Source of the DNA: Xiphydria camelus
Lineage: Eukaryota > Arthropoda > Insecta > Hymenoptera > Xiphydriidae
DNA length: 64,000 nt
Assembly (NCBI GenBank): GCA_963678675.1
Contig: OY783194.1
Location: 15,070,812-15,134,811, forward strand
Direction: 5' to 3'
Shown: positions 42,548 through 53,136 of the stretch, piece after piece
Layout of the letters: each line of letters opens with the position of its first letter
Numbering within the stretch: position 1 is the first letter of the stretch
Made by a program: the position numbers and the translations under genes
Notes under the pieces: model-generated
Seen by the model: the letters and a program-made list of their open reading frames with translations, nothing else
Databases searched by the model: none
What the model was told of the DNA's origin: nothing

Positions 42548-43064
42548 ATTGTAATTCATTGTAATTTTTTTCATTAAAAATATAAAATTTTAGTTCATGT
42601 ATATCTGTGGCTGTTTATTTTGTATTACTGTCTACCACAAATATTTCATTAATTAATGTATCTATAGCTAATGAGCGTGCCAGTCGAAAATTTTCTAAGT
42701 CCATCGAGCGCGACAGTCGAAAATTTTCCAAGTCCTCTATAATACTCTAAGTGGAGGGGACAATTTCAGGACTTTAAGATCTTTTTCAACGCTAAGTCAG
42801 CCTTTCAGTGCTATTTCAGCGCTACGTTTTGAGAGAGGTGGGGATATTCAGAGGTAACAGGGCTATTTCAGTGGTTTTTCACTTCTGTCAGTGGTTTTTC
42901 AGTGGTCTTTCAGTTCTGTCAGGGCTTTTTCAGTTCTCGGATTTCGACTCGGGATGGCCGCGCGGCCACTTTGGCGAAAATAATTCAGTTCTGTCAGTGG
43001 TATTTCAGTGGTCTTTCAATTCTGTTAGGGCTTTTTCAGTTCTCGGATTTCGACTCGGGATATC

Positions 43065-43394
43065 GAGGCTACCTTGCGTGGCGGCCTCGCGAGCCAGCCT
43101 CGCAAAGTCGATACGCACCTCTAGAGTGGTACGGTACGGAACGAAAGGCAAATGCGAATAGATTCGGAATTAAGCGTAAAGTGATACAAAATAAGATCCG
43201 GGACTAGAAGGGTCCGGAAATACTATGATGACGCGAAAATAACCCTAGCGAGAACCCAATCCTATCGCTAAGAACTGTCGACTTTTACTTGTATATTTGA
43301 CAAAGCTGTTGTTGTATTGGATTTGATGAATCTGTTGTTCAGTGATACATAACGTTCAAAGTTTTAATAATCTGGGAAAGGTATGAATGACAGG
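43065..43394. other. Spacer with a repeat junction
   Basis: GCGGCCTCGCGAGCCAGCCT and CGCAAAGTCGATACGCACC at 43080-43120 match the start of the Jockey-like fragment (24109-24160) in inverted orientation. The rest is unique. Confidence 0.45.
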
Positions 43395-44100
43395 ATGAAT
43401 TTCCCCCACATTTGACTTTGTTAGTGCTTGGAACAGTGCTGTAGTTAGATTTGGCTTCAGAAGAGTGCGCTGCGTTCTTACGAGCCGTATTTCCGAAACC
43501 TGTATGACTATTTCTCATCACTTCTACACATTATTCATCATTATTTACAAATTCAGTTAATTTCGAGGTTAGACGCTTCGATCTCCCGAATTGACAGTTC
43601 CCGGGAAATCAGACGTTTTACACTTTTCGCTCTCGAAACGCTCGTAATAGTCCAGTAAAATTTCCGTTTAAATCGAAAATTGAGACATACGGGTGAAAAC
43701 TTGGAAAAAGGCGTGTTTTGATGTTATTAATCGAGGGAACATATTAAAAGAAAAATCACCAACCGGGTACGGCTGTAAAAAATTATTTATTGTTGAAAAA
43801 ATCGATTCTTCGCTAATATTTTGAAAACTACGTGACATATTGAAAAATAGTTAAGACAAAAGTTGTAGATAATAAAATTATCTACAAAAAAGCTATTACA
43901 CTTTTTACCCTATCTTCAACGCCTAAGAAGCTAGGACCTCCAGATGAGTTGAAATGTTCAAATATTCATAACAAATCCAAAAATTAAGATTTTTGCAATT
44001 TTTTTTTGTAACCCGTTTAAAAAAATCTCATCATTTTTCCTAGCGAAACCAAATTTTGATTTTCATTGTTGTTTACACATGATTGATTTTTAAAGTTTTA

Positions 44101-44399
44101 AATGCTTGAATTTACATAGAAATTTGCAATTAAAAAATTTTTTAATTATACCATCGTTTATTTTGGATTATTTCTGAAGAAAAAGATAAATAGCAATTCA
44201 ACGTATCTCATCTGGTTTGCAAGATATGCTAAATTGAAAAGGAAGGAGATTTATGCGATGATCACCACTGACTACGCAAACTGTGGCAAACATATATAGT
44301 GTCGCACCGCTCTCACTCACGTCGCCCTGACGTTTGTGTGCGCGCGCTGCTGCAGCAAAAATTTTTTAATTGCAAATTTCTATGTAAATTCAAGCATTT
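44101..44399. mobile_element. Short TIR insertion in the left T1 TIR
   Basis: AATGCTTGAATTTACATAGA at the left and TCTATGTAAATTCAAGCATT at the right, about 45-bp TIRs. The intact right TIR of T1 reads straight through this site (TTTTAAATGTGATGGG). Confidence 0.8.
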
Positions 44400-44841
44400 G
44401 TGATGGGCCCTGTGAAATCATACCAGATGTCGGAAAATTTTTTTTCGGGAAAATGGCAGATTACGATAGAGGAGATTCTGATCTTCAAAACAAAAAAAAA
44501 TCGAAGCTCTAGCGTTATTACAGCCGGAGTTACGAATTTTTAAAGTTCAAGTACAGAAAATTGTAGTTTCGAGAAAAACGCAGTTAAAGATTACGAAGTG
44601 AACAATACACAAAAAAATTAATATCTCGGCTTCTATTGCTTCAATCGGGTTGAAATTTTGGCATGATGTTCAACGTATATGTACCTAGATATCCTGCAAG
44701 TTTCAAGTGCGGACAACGCCTCTACGTGGAGTAAGACAATGGAGAAGATCGATACAAGAACAACAGAAATGAATTGGTGAAGATGATGCAAAATTTATTT
44801 AATCAAATAATAACAGGAATGTGTTGGCGTTCGGCGCGACG

Positions 44842-47061
44842 TTAGCGACCAGAAGAGTCTTCCTGTAGGCGTTTTGGAGGACGACCTCTCCGTTTCTTTG
44901 GCTGCATTTGTGCAGGAGCGTCCATGGCAGGTGGGTCATCGACATCGTCCTCCATTTCAGTCTCGTCAACCAGGCGTTTTGGAGGACGACCTCTCGGTTT
45001 CTTCGGCTGCATTTGTGCAGGAGCGGGACACAAGACGTTTTTTGTTTCTTCAGAACAAAATGGGCGGATTTTATCATAGAGGTACTGTTGACGTTCGCAA
45101 GGTAATCCAGTAGATTTGACCTCTTCGAGGATCACGTCATCTGCGCCATCGAGATTACCAATGAAGAACGATTGTGCTTCTCCATCAAGCGTCGTTTTAC
45201 ATGTGACCCAGCCTGGTTTTTCCTTAGTGAACTCAAAGTGATAGAACGATGATATGAGTGGAATCTTGCCCCAGTGGAGACGATCAAAGTAGTCTTGCCA
45301 GGCATGGAATGGTATGTGCAGTGTTTGCCCAGCTTCGTCACTTACTACTACGCTTTGATTTACGTGAGATTCGGGTGTGCTTTGCCGAACCACTTCTGCT
45401 ACGTCGTCCACAGTCTCCGCAGGTGTATATCGGAACTTGCGTTTGAACAGTTCGAAGGCCCAGTCGCAACTAAACCGCGTATGGCCGACGGGCATGAACG
45501 AGAGTACAATACGATCATTCAGCGATTTTAGAATACGCCAATTCAAATACGCCATTATTGTTCGATTTTTGTTTTGCCAACAACAATTATCAGCATGGAG
45601 ATACAGTATCCTTTCACCGGTCGAGAACGAGTCGAGAGCATGATGGATCATACAATGAAACTAGAACCTTTGGCAACGCTGGCAGCTTCTGGGATCAGAT
45701 AATTGTATTGACGCTGGTAGGTGTCGTTCATTATCCCGAAAATGTTTATTTTATAACCGTAAAGGAAATATATCGGTCCAGGTTACAGAGGCTGATGTGG
45801 GATTGACACAAGCTGCGCCATATCAAACGACCAATGCACGGCACGAGTATCCAAATTCGGCTCCTGCGACCCGCTCGCAACGTCAGTGACGTTTCTCATT
45901 TCTCGCGTGTTCTTAATTGTCGTATTGCAGAAATTGCGTTCTTCATTGACACGCGCCATGTGTCTGTTCATCTTCTCTAACTTTTCTTCTTTCTCTGTAT
46001 CCGAAAGCATGGAACGAGCTTGGGTATTCGCAAAATGACGCTGGCAAAAATGACACATATCGCTTTGTGGTTGTTGAACGATTATTTCTGGACAGTGCTT
46101 TCTCCACAACCTACGGAATGTCTTCAAACTCTCTGGCTCAGTACCATTCGCTGTACAGCTTTCTGTGTAGCACGTGGCATGAATTGTGCTTTTTCGGTCC
46201 GACGTCGGCAGCAATTTAATAGACGCATTAAATTGTGTTGCCATTCGTCCAGGGAGGAAAACGGCATTATTTTCAGCGTAATTCTGAATGAAAGCGACAA
46301 CAGACTTTCTATTTTTCCAGCGTTAACGAATGTTTTGGTTTCCGAGCAACATTACCGTGCACTGAATCAACAACACCTTCATCCAGGTACAAACATTTGA
46401 GTCGTCGATATCGTACATTCGACATAGTATGGGCGAACAAAAACGTCTTTTCGCAAACATTGAAGCCTTTCAATTTAAACCCGATACGTACATTACGTCG
46501 TTCTTCATTCGGTTTTTTCGACCGGTGTGTGAAATCGCTTGTTGATAATAATGACCGGATTTGGCCGAGTAGCAACAAGTCCAGTTTATTCGTGTGATTT
46601 TCGTAGTAGTCGAGTGCTGCACTATCAGCTCTCATGTCTCGCAACGCGTACACCGTGAACAGCTCGGAACAAGCCGTCTTATTTGGACCATGCTTACAGC
46701 CACACGTAGCAGTACAGAACGCACGAATACGCGCTAACTCCGGATCGGTATCTTCAGTTGTCGCCGTATCTCCGCTGACCATTTGAACATTTCGATACCC
46801 TTGCACGCATCCAAATGATGTTTCCGCATCAACCGCGTCATCTGCTTCCATAGGTATTTCCTCATCGGACGCATACTCGTCATCCTAAATTCAGAGAATA
46901 CTGTACTGTCTGTTTCACAGTCAGGTATCACGTTAATAAACACAGTTTCTATTACGTACCTCTGATGCTCCTTCCGATTGTGAATCGTCCTCAATGCGAT
47001 TAAAATACTCGTTTAATACGTCCGTGATGGCCGGATCGTCGAACGGACATACATTTGCCAT
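44842..47061 (-). pseudogene. T1 putative transposase (DNCxxQNKN family, DUF7869-like)
   Basis: Exon 1 (47061-46960) begins MANVCPFDDPAITDVLNEYF. A 75-bp intron (GTACGT ... TTTAG) precedes exon 2 from 46884 (DDEYASDEEIP...). Domains in order: Cys-rich CTATCGCKHGPNKTACSELF, FNVCEKTFLFAHTMSN, an HTH-like IKLLPTSDRKSTIHATCYTE segment, a zinc-ribbon-like DMCHFCQRH, the core ILYLHADNCCWQNKNRTIMA with FMPVGHTRFSCDWAFELFKR, and a tail with two AT-hooks (RGRPPKR) in duplicated PAQMQPKK units. Damage: a one-base shift near 46312, a stop at 45783-45785 and a shift near 45650. AATAAA lies downstream near 44795. The family occurs widely in animal TEs as uncharacterised; catalysis by the Asp and His residues is inference. 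Confidence 0.75.
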
Positions 47062-48062
47062 CACTTCGGTTATCAATGAACACACGTGTAAGAAACTTTT
47101 TTATTTCGGTTTTCACCACGCTCAGACCTCGCTCAGTCAGCGATCGCACACCAACCGAACAATGATAGTTGCTACGCAACGGCACGAAGCAGTGGAAGTA
47201 TAATACGGTGAAAGAATGTTCCCCTCCACCTATACACAACCTTACTAAGGAACGTGCGACATCTGGTATGTTTTCTGCAGAGCGACTACCGAACACGTTT
47301 TCGTTCCTACACTGCCAATTTCACCTCGTTTGACTACTTTTTTCATCGGCACATGGTTGCCAAACATGTCTAGCACTCAAATCCATCGAAATCCGAAAAT
47401 CGAATTTTTCAAGTTCAGATCGCGTTTTGGGCTCTAGCGCAAAATTTACTTTTCCGACTTCTGGTATGATTTCACAGGGCCCATCACATTTAAAACTTTA
47501 AAAATCAATCATGTGTAAACAACAATGAAAATCAAAATTTGGTTTCGCTAGGAAAAATGATGAGATTTTTCTAAACGGGTTACAAAAAAAAAATTGCAAA
47601 AATCTTAATTTTTGGATTTGTTATGAATATTTGAACATTTCAACTCATCTGGAGTTCCTAGCTTCTTAGGCGTTGAAGATAGGGTAAAAAGTGTAATAGC
47701 TTTTTTGTAGATAATTTTATTATCTACAATTTTTGTCTTAACTATTTTTCAATATGTCACGTAATTTTCAAAATATTAGCGAAGAATCGATTTTTTCAAC
47801 AATAAATAATTTTTTACAGCCGTACCCGGTTGGTGATTTTTCTTTTAATATGTTCCCTCGATTAATAACATCAAAACACGCCTTTTCCCAAGGTTTCGCC
47901 CGTATGTCTCAATTTTCGATTTAAACGGAAATTTTACTGGACTATAAGAACGCAGCGCACTCTTCTGAAGCCAACTCTAACTACAGCACCGTTCCAAGCA
48001 CTACCAAAGTCAAATGTCAGGGAAATTCAAATACTTGCGTTTTATCCACGGGACATACTGTA

Positions 48063-48455
48063 TAGGGTGTCCCATTTTAATTTTTGCAGCAGAATATCTC
48101 GAGAAATACACATCCTAGGAAAAAAGTATCTCATATAAAATTGGTTAACTATAAAGGGAGCCATAAGCTGACTCTATCAGTTGCATCACAGATGGCGCTG
48201 CAATCGGTGAATTTGGGGAAAATTATTTTTTAAATGGGAATCCCCAGTTTTTATTGCATATTATGATTCTACGCTAAAAACGAAATAACTTTTGCCTGAA
48301 ACTTATTTTAATTACCTTCGTAGATGGCGCTGAAATCGGTGAAAACAGGGTAAAACTATTTTGTTAATGAAAACTCGCACTTCTTATTATTACACATTAT
48401 GAGATTTTATGGTATAAACTAAACATAACTTTTATCCGAAACGAAAAAAAAAAGA
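48063..48455. repeat. Repeat J with two ~130-bp direct units
   Basis: Starts GGGTGTCCCATTTTAATTTT right after the FB-A TA. Two units begin GATGGCGCTGCAATCGGTGA (48190) and GATGGCGCTGAAATCGGTGA (48322). The matching other end of the element is not found. Confidence 0.6.
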
Positions 48456-49129
48456 AAACAATTGAAGGGTTCAGTGCAATAACCGGGTAAGTCCATTATG
48501 GGAAAATGTTCAGGAAAGCATAAAAACTGTTCATGTTCAATAAGGGAATATTTAAAGAATTTTTAAATTCCTTTATTATATGTATATAGACTCAAATAGG
48601 CCTTCTATGAAATTTAAGGTTTTGAAGTAAAGAAATAAAGAAATTATTAGCAAAAAGATGATTGACTAACCTGGTTATTACACAGTATTAATAGTAAAGG
48701 AAAATAAAAATGAATAAATAAGGGAAAATTCAACTTATTTCTTTATTTCAACAGCACTACATAAAAAGTCAATAATAATCAATGTAATTTGCAATACAGT
48801 CATCAAAAGTCATTTATTCATCATCACTGAATTCTGACACTGAAGTGACATTGTCAGGTTCCAGAAAACTCCGGTGATAACCTTCAATATCTTGATAAAA
48901 GGGAAAGTCACATCGGGGTATATCATTTTTAGCTAAGGCCATAACATGATCAAATTTATTTTTCTTTAGTTTTCTTTTTTATAAATATAACTTGGTCAAT
49001 ATTAGGTAACGTCGGTTTTACCAACATTTTTATATCTTCTATTATAAACGTATAGAAAAATGGATGTGCCACTGATTCACTGCAATGGACTAACGTTTCC
49101 ATATAAATATTTTCGTAGTGTATTATACT

Positions 49130-49830
49130 CTCTCTCCAAAAAAGATTAGAAATCCATTAAGATCGTCATGTTCAAGATTTATATATAAAAACAAAAGGCA
49201 TCATTTGAAAAGAAAATTATTGTAAATCGTTATTAAAAAATTCGACGACAAAAAATTTATTAAACAATTTTCATAAAAAAGAACTTGCCGCGTTTAAGTT
49301 TTCATATTTTTTCCACTATATACTGGTGGTATCATATAAGAGAGTGTATGAATTTTATTATTTTTTATTTTGAAGGAAGAAAACGCGGCGTTCTTTTTAT
49401 GAACATTTTTTAATAACTTTTTTGTCGTCGAATTTTTTAGTAACTTGATTTACAATAATTTTCCTTTCAAATGATGCGTTTTGTTTTTATATATAAATCT
49501 TGAACATGGCGATCTCTTAATTGATTTCTAATCTTTTTTGGAGAGTATTTTACGTATCAATTTTTTTGGGACTGAATGAACATGCCGCCTTTTTTTTACA
49601 GAGAATCTGTTTTTGTGACAAGATTTCACTCCTTTTTGGAATTTATTCATGAGAAGAATATGTACATGTAGGAGAATAGCTTTTTATTACCACAAAATTA
49701 AAGTCTCACATTTTATACTGATACGAGTCAATTTATAACTACGTTACTTTTGATTTATCCTCATGATATTTTGAAATGATTTTATAATTATTAATGTTTC
49801 GATAATATTTATATTTTCCCCAGAACAATT
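49130..49830. mobile_element. Foldback family I, copy 2
   Basis: AAGATCGTCATGTTCAAGAT, GAACTTGCCGCGTTTAAGTT on the left; GAAAACGCGGCGTTCTTTTT, TTGAACATGGCGATC, TGAACATGCCGCCTTTTTTT on the right. Lacks the FB-A end nested in copy 1. Confidence 0.8.
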
Positions 49831-49860
49831 CGTTCGCGAAAGGATTTCCATAAATAACTG

Positions 49861-50394
49861 CCTTATGTCTGCGGGCAAACCGATCAAAGTCATATCTATG
49901 GCCGATACCTTGAAATTTGACTTCGGCAGTGTTTGCCGACGGTTGAGTCTTTGATCCCGATAGCTGTCAATTCGGGAGATCGAAGCGCCTAATCTCGACA
50001 TCGTGAATTTGTGAATAAATGGTGGGTCATTTGTAAAAGTGATAACAAATAATCATTCTTCGATGAAATTACCCAAAAGTTTAAAAACTGGACTGTCAAA
50101 GACTTCATGAAAATCTCCTAAATTACTCGTTGTGTAGTAACACTTAAATTTTGAGTTCTAAAAATTACTTACCATTACTCACAAACTCACGATTTCGAGT
50201 TTAGGCGCTTCGATCTCCCGAATTTACAGCTATCGAGAAAACAGACGTTTCGCATTTTTCGCTTTTACGCAGCACACTCTTCTGTAGCCAATTCTAACTA
50301 TCAAAGACTCGACCGTCGGCAAACACTGCCGAAGTCAAATTTCAAGGTATCGGCCATAGGTATAACTTTTATCGGTTTACCCGCGGACATAAGG
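49861..50394. mobile_element. Foldback MITE FB-A, copy 8
   Basis: CCTTATGTCTGCGGGCAAAC at the left and the inverted GTTTACCCGCGGACATAAGG at the right, with the modules TTGACTTCGGCAGTGTTTGC and GGGAGATCGAAGCGC. TA on the right (50395-50396). Nested in T2. Confidence 0.85.
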
Positions 50395-50486
50395 TAAGTA
50401 ATCCGATAGTGGAGAATATAGTCATGTCATTTCCTTCTTTTTTTTTAATGTCACCATATGAAACGAGCAATTGAACATATGGTATA

Positions 50487-50894
50487 CAGGGTGAACCAGG
50501 TTAAATGTCATTTTCTTATATGTGATAGAACAACAAGAAAAAAGTAGACTTTCATAAGAAAATTTTTTTCAAAAATGTTTCCTAACAAAGATACAGGGTG
50601 TCAAAGTTTCGAAAAAAATGGTTTTCTCATCGAATCTTTGACACCCTGTATCTTTGTTAGGAAACATTTTTGAAAAAAAATTTCTTATGAGTCTACTTTT
50701 TTTTGTTGTTCTATCACATATCAAAAAAAATCGATCAAGTAGTTTAGAAGTTATGATGAGAAAACCATTTTTTCGAAATTTTGACACCCTGTATCTTTGT
50801 TAGAAAACATTTTTGAAACAAATTTTCTTATGAAAGTCTACTTTTTTCTTGTTCTATCACATATAAAAAATGACATTTAACCTGGTTCACCCTG
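50487..50894. mobile_element. Foldback M, TA-flanked
   Basis: CAGGGTGAACCAGGTTAAAT and its complement at the right, TA at 50485-50486 and 50895-50896. A second inverted pair ACAGGGTGTCAAAG / CTTTGACACCCTGT sits inside (50593-50653), so the hairpin is compound. The end resembles N1 and FB0 (CAGGGT). Confidence 0.85.
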
Positions 50895-51059
50895 TATAAT
50901 CGGCATGATACCATAATATATATTATTGCGTGGAAATAATTGCAGTAACAGAAATGCTCACTATAATTTTCTGAATTCAAGGAAAGAGAAAAAAATATTT
51001 TAAAAGTAATTAGGAAAGGAGATACAGGCATTTGAAGTTATACATATATATTCTCTCCA

Positions 51060-51603
51060 TTACATTTGATGGCGTATGCGTGTGGTCGCATTTGTGTACG
51101 CATTTCCGATCATCGCGTCGAACAGTCGACGATGAGAGAGCTGGAATATACCTCACACATTCAATGGCACATGTGTATGTTTGATCGCATCTATGTATAC
51201 ACATTTCCGATCATGGCCGACTATCGCCGAAGATTGCCGGAATTTTTGTGACATTTTGACATATAGATATCGGCCGAGAAATAAAATTCTCAACTCTCTT
51301 AGGCGCGAGGGGCATGGCTTCGCGTTGTGTGTTAAGGATGAATCTCTGTTAATATGTAACTTATAAAATTTATTCTGGTCTCTATCAATAGAGAATAATC
51401 AATTTATATGGCGTAACTAAGCATAGTTTTGGTTATAACCATATATTTATTGAGAAAATTCGATGTAAAAATTGAGGGGTGAAGGGGGCAGACATTTTTC
51501 CTGTAAGGATACACGGGTGCCCGCGGCGACAGCGCTACCGTTTCTGACGAAACTTACTTGAACGAACATGCCGCGAGACACTACCGTGTCTCTTGATTCT
51601 ATA
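51060..51603 (-). repeat. Repeat E, copy 3 (inverted)
   Basis: From ATTTGATGGCGTATGCGTGT to CACTACCGTGTCTCTTGA on the plus strand. The part around CGCATTTCCGATCATCGCG is duplicated (51090-51230), making it longer than copy 2. It is inserted in the T2 coding sequence. Confidence 0.85.
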
Positions 51604-52534
51604 TTTTGAGAGGGTAAACTTATTATTTTTCTTTGACGGATTTTGCAAAAAATATATATATTTTTTCACATTATCTTAAAATTTATAAACATATTTTGCG
51701 TAACTGCTGTAACCTCGACATTTTTACTTGCACCTTGAATGATCGCAATATAATCTTTCGGCGCATAAATTTTATCATGTTTCTTTTTCTGTGTTTCGAT
51801 CAATCTAAAACTGCGATCGCAAGGCAAGAAACTATGACCTGGCTCTGGGGATACCTATGGTATATTACTTCGAAACCTCCAGTATCAATAAGAGTATCAA
51901 AAATTGAATTAGCATATAATTTTTGTTCTGTGATGCGCAGTTGACTGAAAGAAGATATAAAGTGGTAACCGTTGGTCGTAAGTAAGTACTAAAAAAATGT
52001 AAAAGGCAGCTTGCTACTTCATTTTGACATTTACTAGCTAATGCCTCATCATAAAGGTACGTAAAAGTAACTTTTGCCACTACTGCCTACATGTACACAG
52101 AAATTAAAAACCCACTTCTTATTTTCGACAAATTAATGTTTTCTGATAAATATTCTGCATCACTATCAGTATCTCACACATGGGTCACTTATATAGTTTT
52201 CACTGTCTGAAGACATATATTTAATAAAATGTACTTTTTCTTAACGAAATACCAATATACCCGTAGGTAGGTAGACAGATACACAAGATGAACCGCGACA
52301 CAAATGCAACTTTTGGTACTGTGCAATAACAAGGTAAGTCCTGTACTTAACCGGTTCTTACACAGTATTATTAAGAGGGCAACCACCAATATATCGCGTA
52401 TAGTATTATTTTTACACCTTCTTTTTGCACTGTGAATGGTGTAAAAATATTTACCGGGCAACAACATACACATAAGTATCTCAATTTTGTAAAAAAATTG
52501 ATTTACCCGGTTATTGCATTGGACCCTTCAATTG

Positions 52535-52765
52535 AAATCTAGGTGTTTAATAATTGTTCAAAGTTACTATACCGTTTTGTTGACGACAAAGTGCAATTCT
52601 TCTGTGGAAGTTCGTCAAGGTTGTGCTTGCAGTGTAAACAAAAGACAAAACGAAACAAAATAAAGCCCCCCTTTTGTCTTTTGTTTTGCAGGCATCCGAG
52701 AAAAATAAACGATTTCTAAATCCGGCACTGAACGTTTTCAGATATGTCTGTTTACTCGCCTAATT
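52535..52765. other. Short spacer
   Basis: AAAGACAAAACGAAACAAAA and the inverted CCCTTTTGTCTTTTGTTTTG give a small hairpin near 52630-52690. No gene. Confidence 0.35.
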
Positions 52766-52867
52766 AGGTTGGCTGGTGGTCGAGGAAGTAAACTTCGGCG
52801 CCACCGAGCTAAACACCCTTTTTGACCGCCTGATTTGAAATATCGATACCTTGCTTTGAAAACCTGG

Positions 52868-52969
52868 AAGTGCAATTTTTGACAAAAATGCCATTTATAA
52901 CTTACTGTGTTAAGGTTTAAAATCTGAAAACAGTAAGCTATAAATGGCATTTTTTTCAAAAATTGCACC
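52868..52969. repeat. Palindrome GTGCAATTTTTGACAAAAAT
   Basis: GTGCAATTTTTGACAAAAAT, GCCATTTATAACTTACTGT against ACAGTAAGCTATAAATGGC, AAAAATTGCAC, with a 20-bp loop. Confidence 0.85.
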
Positions 52970-53136
52970 TACGAAATTTTCAAAGTAAGGTATCGATGGT
53001 ATCGATATATCAATATGGCAGCCTACTTCATAGTAGGCATTGCAGGAGTAAAGAATGAAAATATAACCTAAATTTATGAATCTATATGTAGTGAAGTGAA
53101 TTGAAATAAAAAATTTAATATAAAATAGTTTTTTCG

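Larger units (their letters stand above)
39538..43064. mobile_element. Foldback R built of ACTGAAA units
   Basis: Ends GATATCCCGAGTCGAAATCC and the inverted GGATTTCGACTCGGGATATC. Each arm (39538-40020 and 42660-43064) is a degenerate array of 10-11-bp units such as ACTGAAAGACC and ACTGAAATACC with CTGACAGA spacers, plus a GCCAAAGTGGCCGCGCGGCC palindrome. A second inverted structure of the same units is at 40036-40800. The inside is AT-rich and holds MITE B copy 2 and one unassigned frame. No transposase recognised. Confidence 0.75.
43648..47944 (-). mobile_element. TIR transposon T1 (4.3 kb), TAA duplication
   Basis: TIRs of about 500 bp begin TAGTCCAGTAAAATTTCCGT and are inverted at 47944. 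The flanking TAA (43645-43647, 47945-47947) is single in FB-A copy 2 (GCTCGTAAGAACG), which proves a 3-bp duplication. The left TIR is interrupted by a 299-bp inverted-repeat insertion (44101-44399). One spliced minus-strand gene fills the middle. Confidence 0.9.
43395..48060. mobile_element. FB-A, copy 7, split by transposon T1
   Basis: Left piece 43395-43647 and right piece 47945-48060 are two parts of one FB-A copy close to copy 2 (GAGCCGTATTTCCGAAACC; GTTTTATCCACGGGACATAC). T1 has inserted at CTCG^TAA. TA at 48061-48062. Confidence 0.85.
48826..52216 (-). pseudogene. T2 putative transposase (DNCxxQNKN family), deleted and interrupted
   Basis: Starts at ATG 52216 (MSSDSENYISDPCV), then, after a shift, DTDSDAEYLSENINLSKI. 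A jump leads to KWVFNFCVHVGSSGKSYFYV and, in the next frame, YDEALASKCQNEVASCLLHF, TLYLLSVNCASQNKNYMLIQ (the catalytic-looking Asp of DNC is Val here) and PEPGHSFLPCDRSFRLIETQ. Then come VEVTAVTQNMFINFK and, past another shift, NNKFTLSKYRI, where repeat E is inserted at 51603. The C-terminus resumes at 49106-48826: METLVHCSESVAHPFFYTF, a shift, DIPRCDFPFYQDIEGYHRSF and SEFSDDE. The signature matches T1, but most of the rest differs, so T2 is a separate branch. Confidence 0.7.
48459..52534 (-). mobile_element. TIR transposon T2 (4.1 kb with nested insertions)
   Basis: TIR CAATTGAAGGGTTCAGTGCA, ATAACCGGGTAA, inverted at the right end; AAA on both sides is a possible 3-bp duplication. Variants of ACCGGTTATTGCA recur inside both ends. 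A minus-strand gene is split by family I copy 2, FB-A copy 8, foldback M and repeat E copy 3, which fill 49130-51603. Confidence 0.75.
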
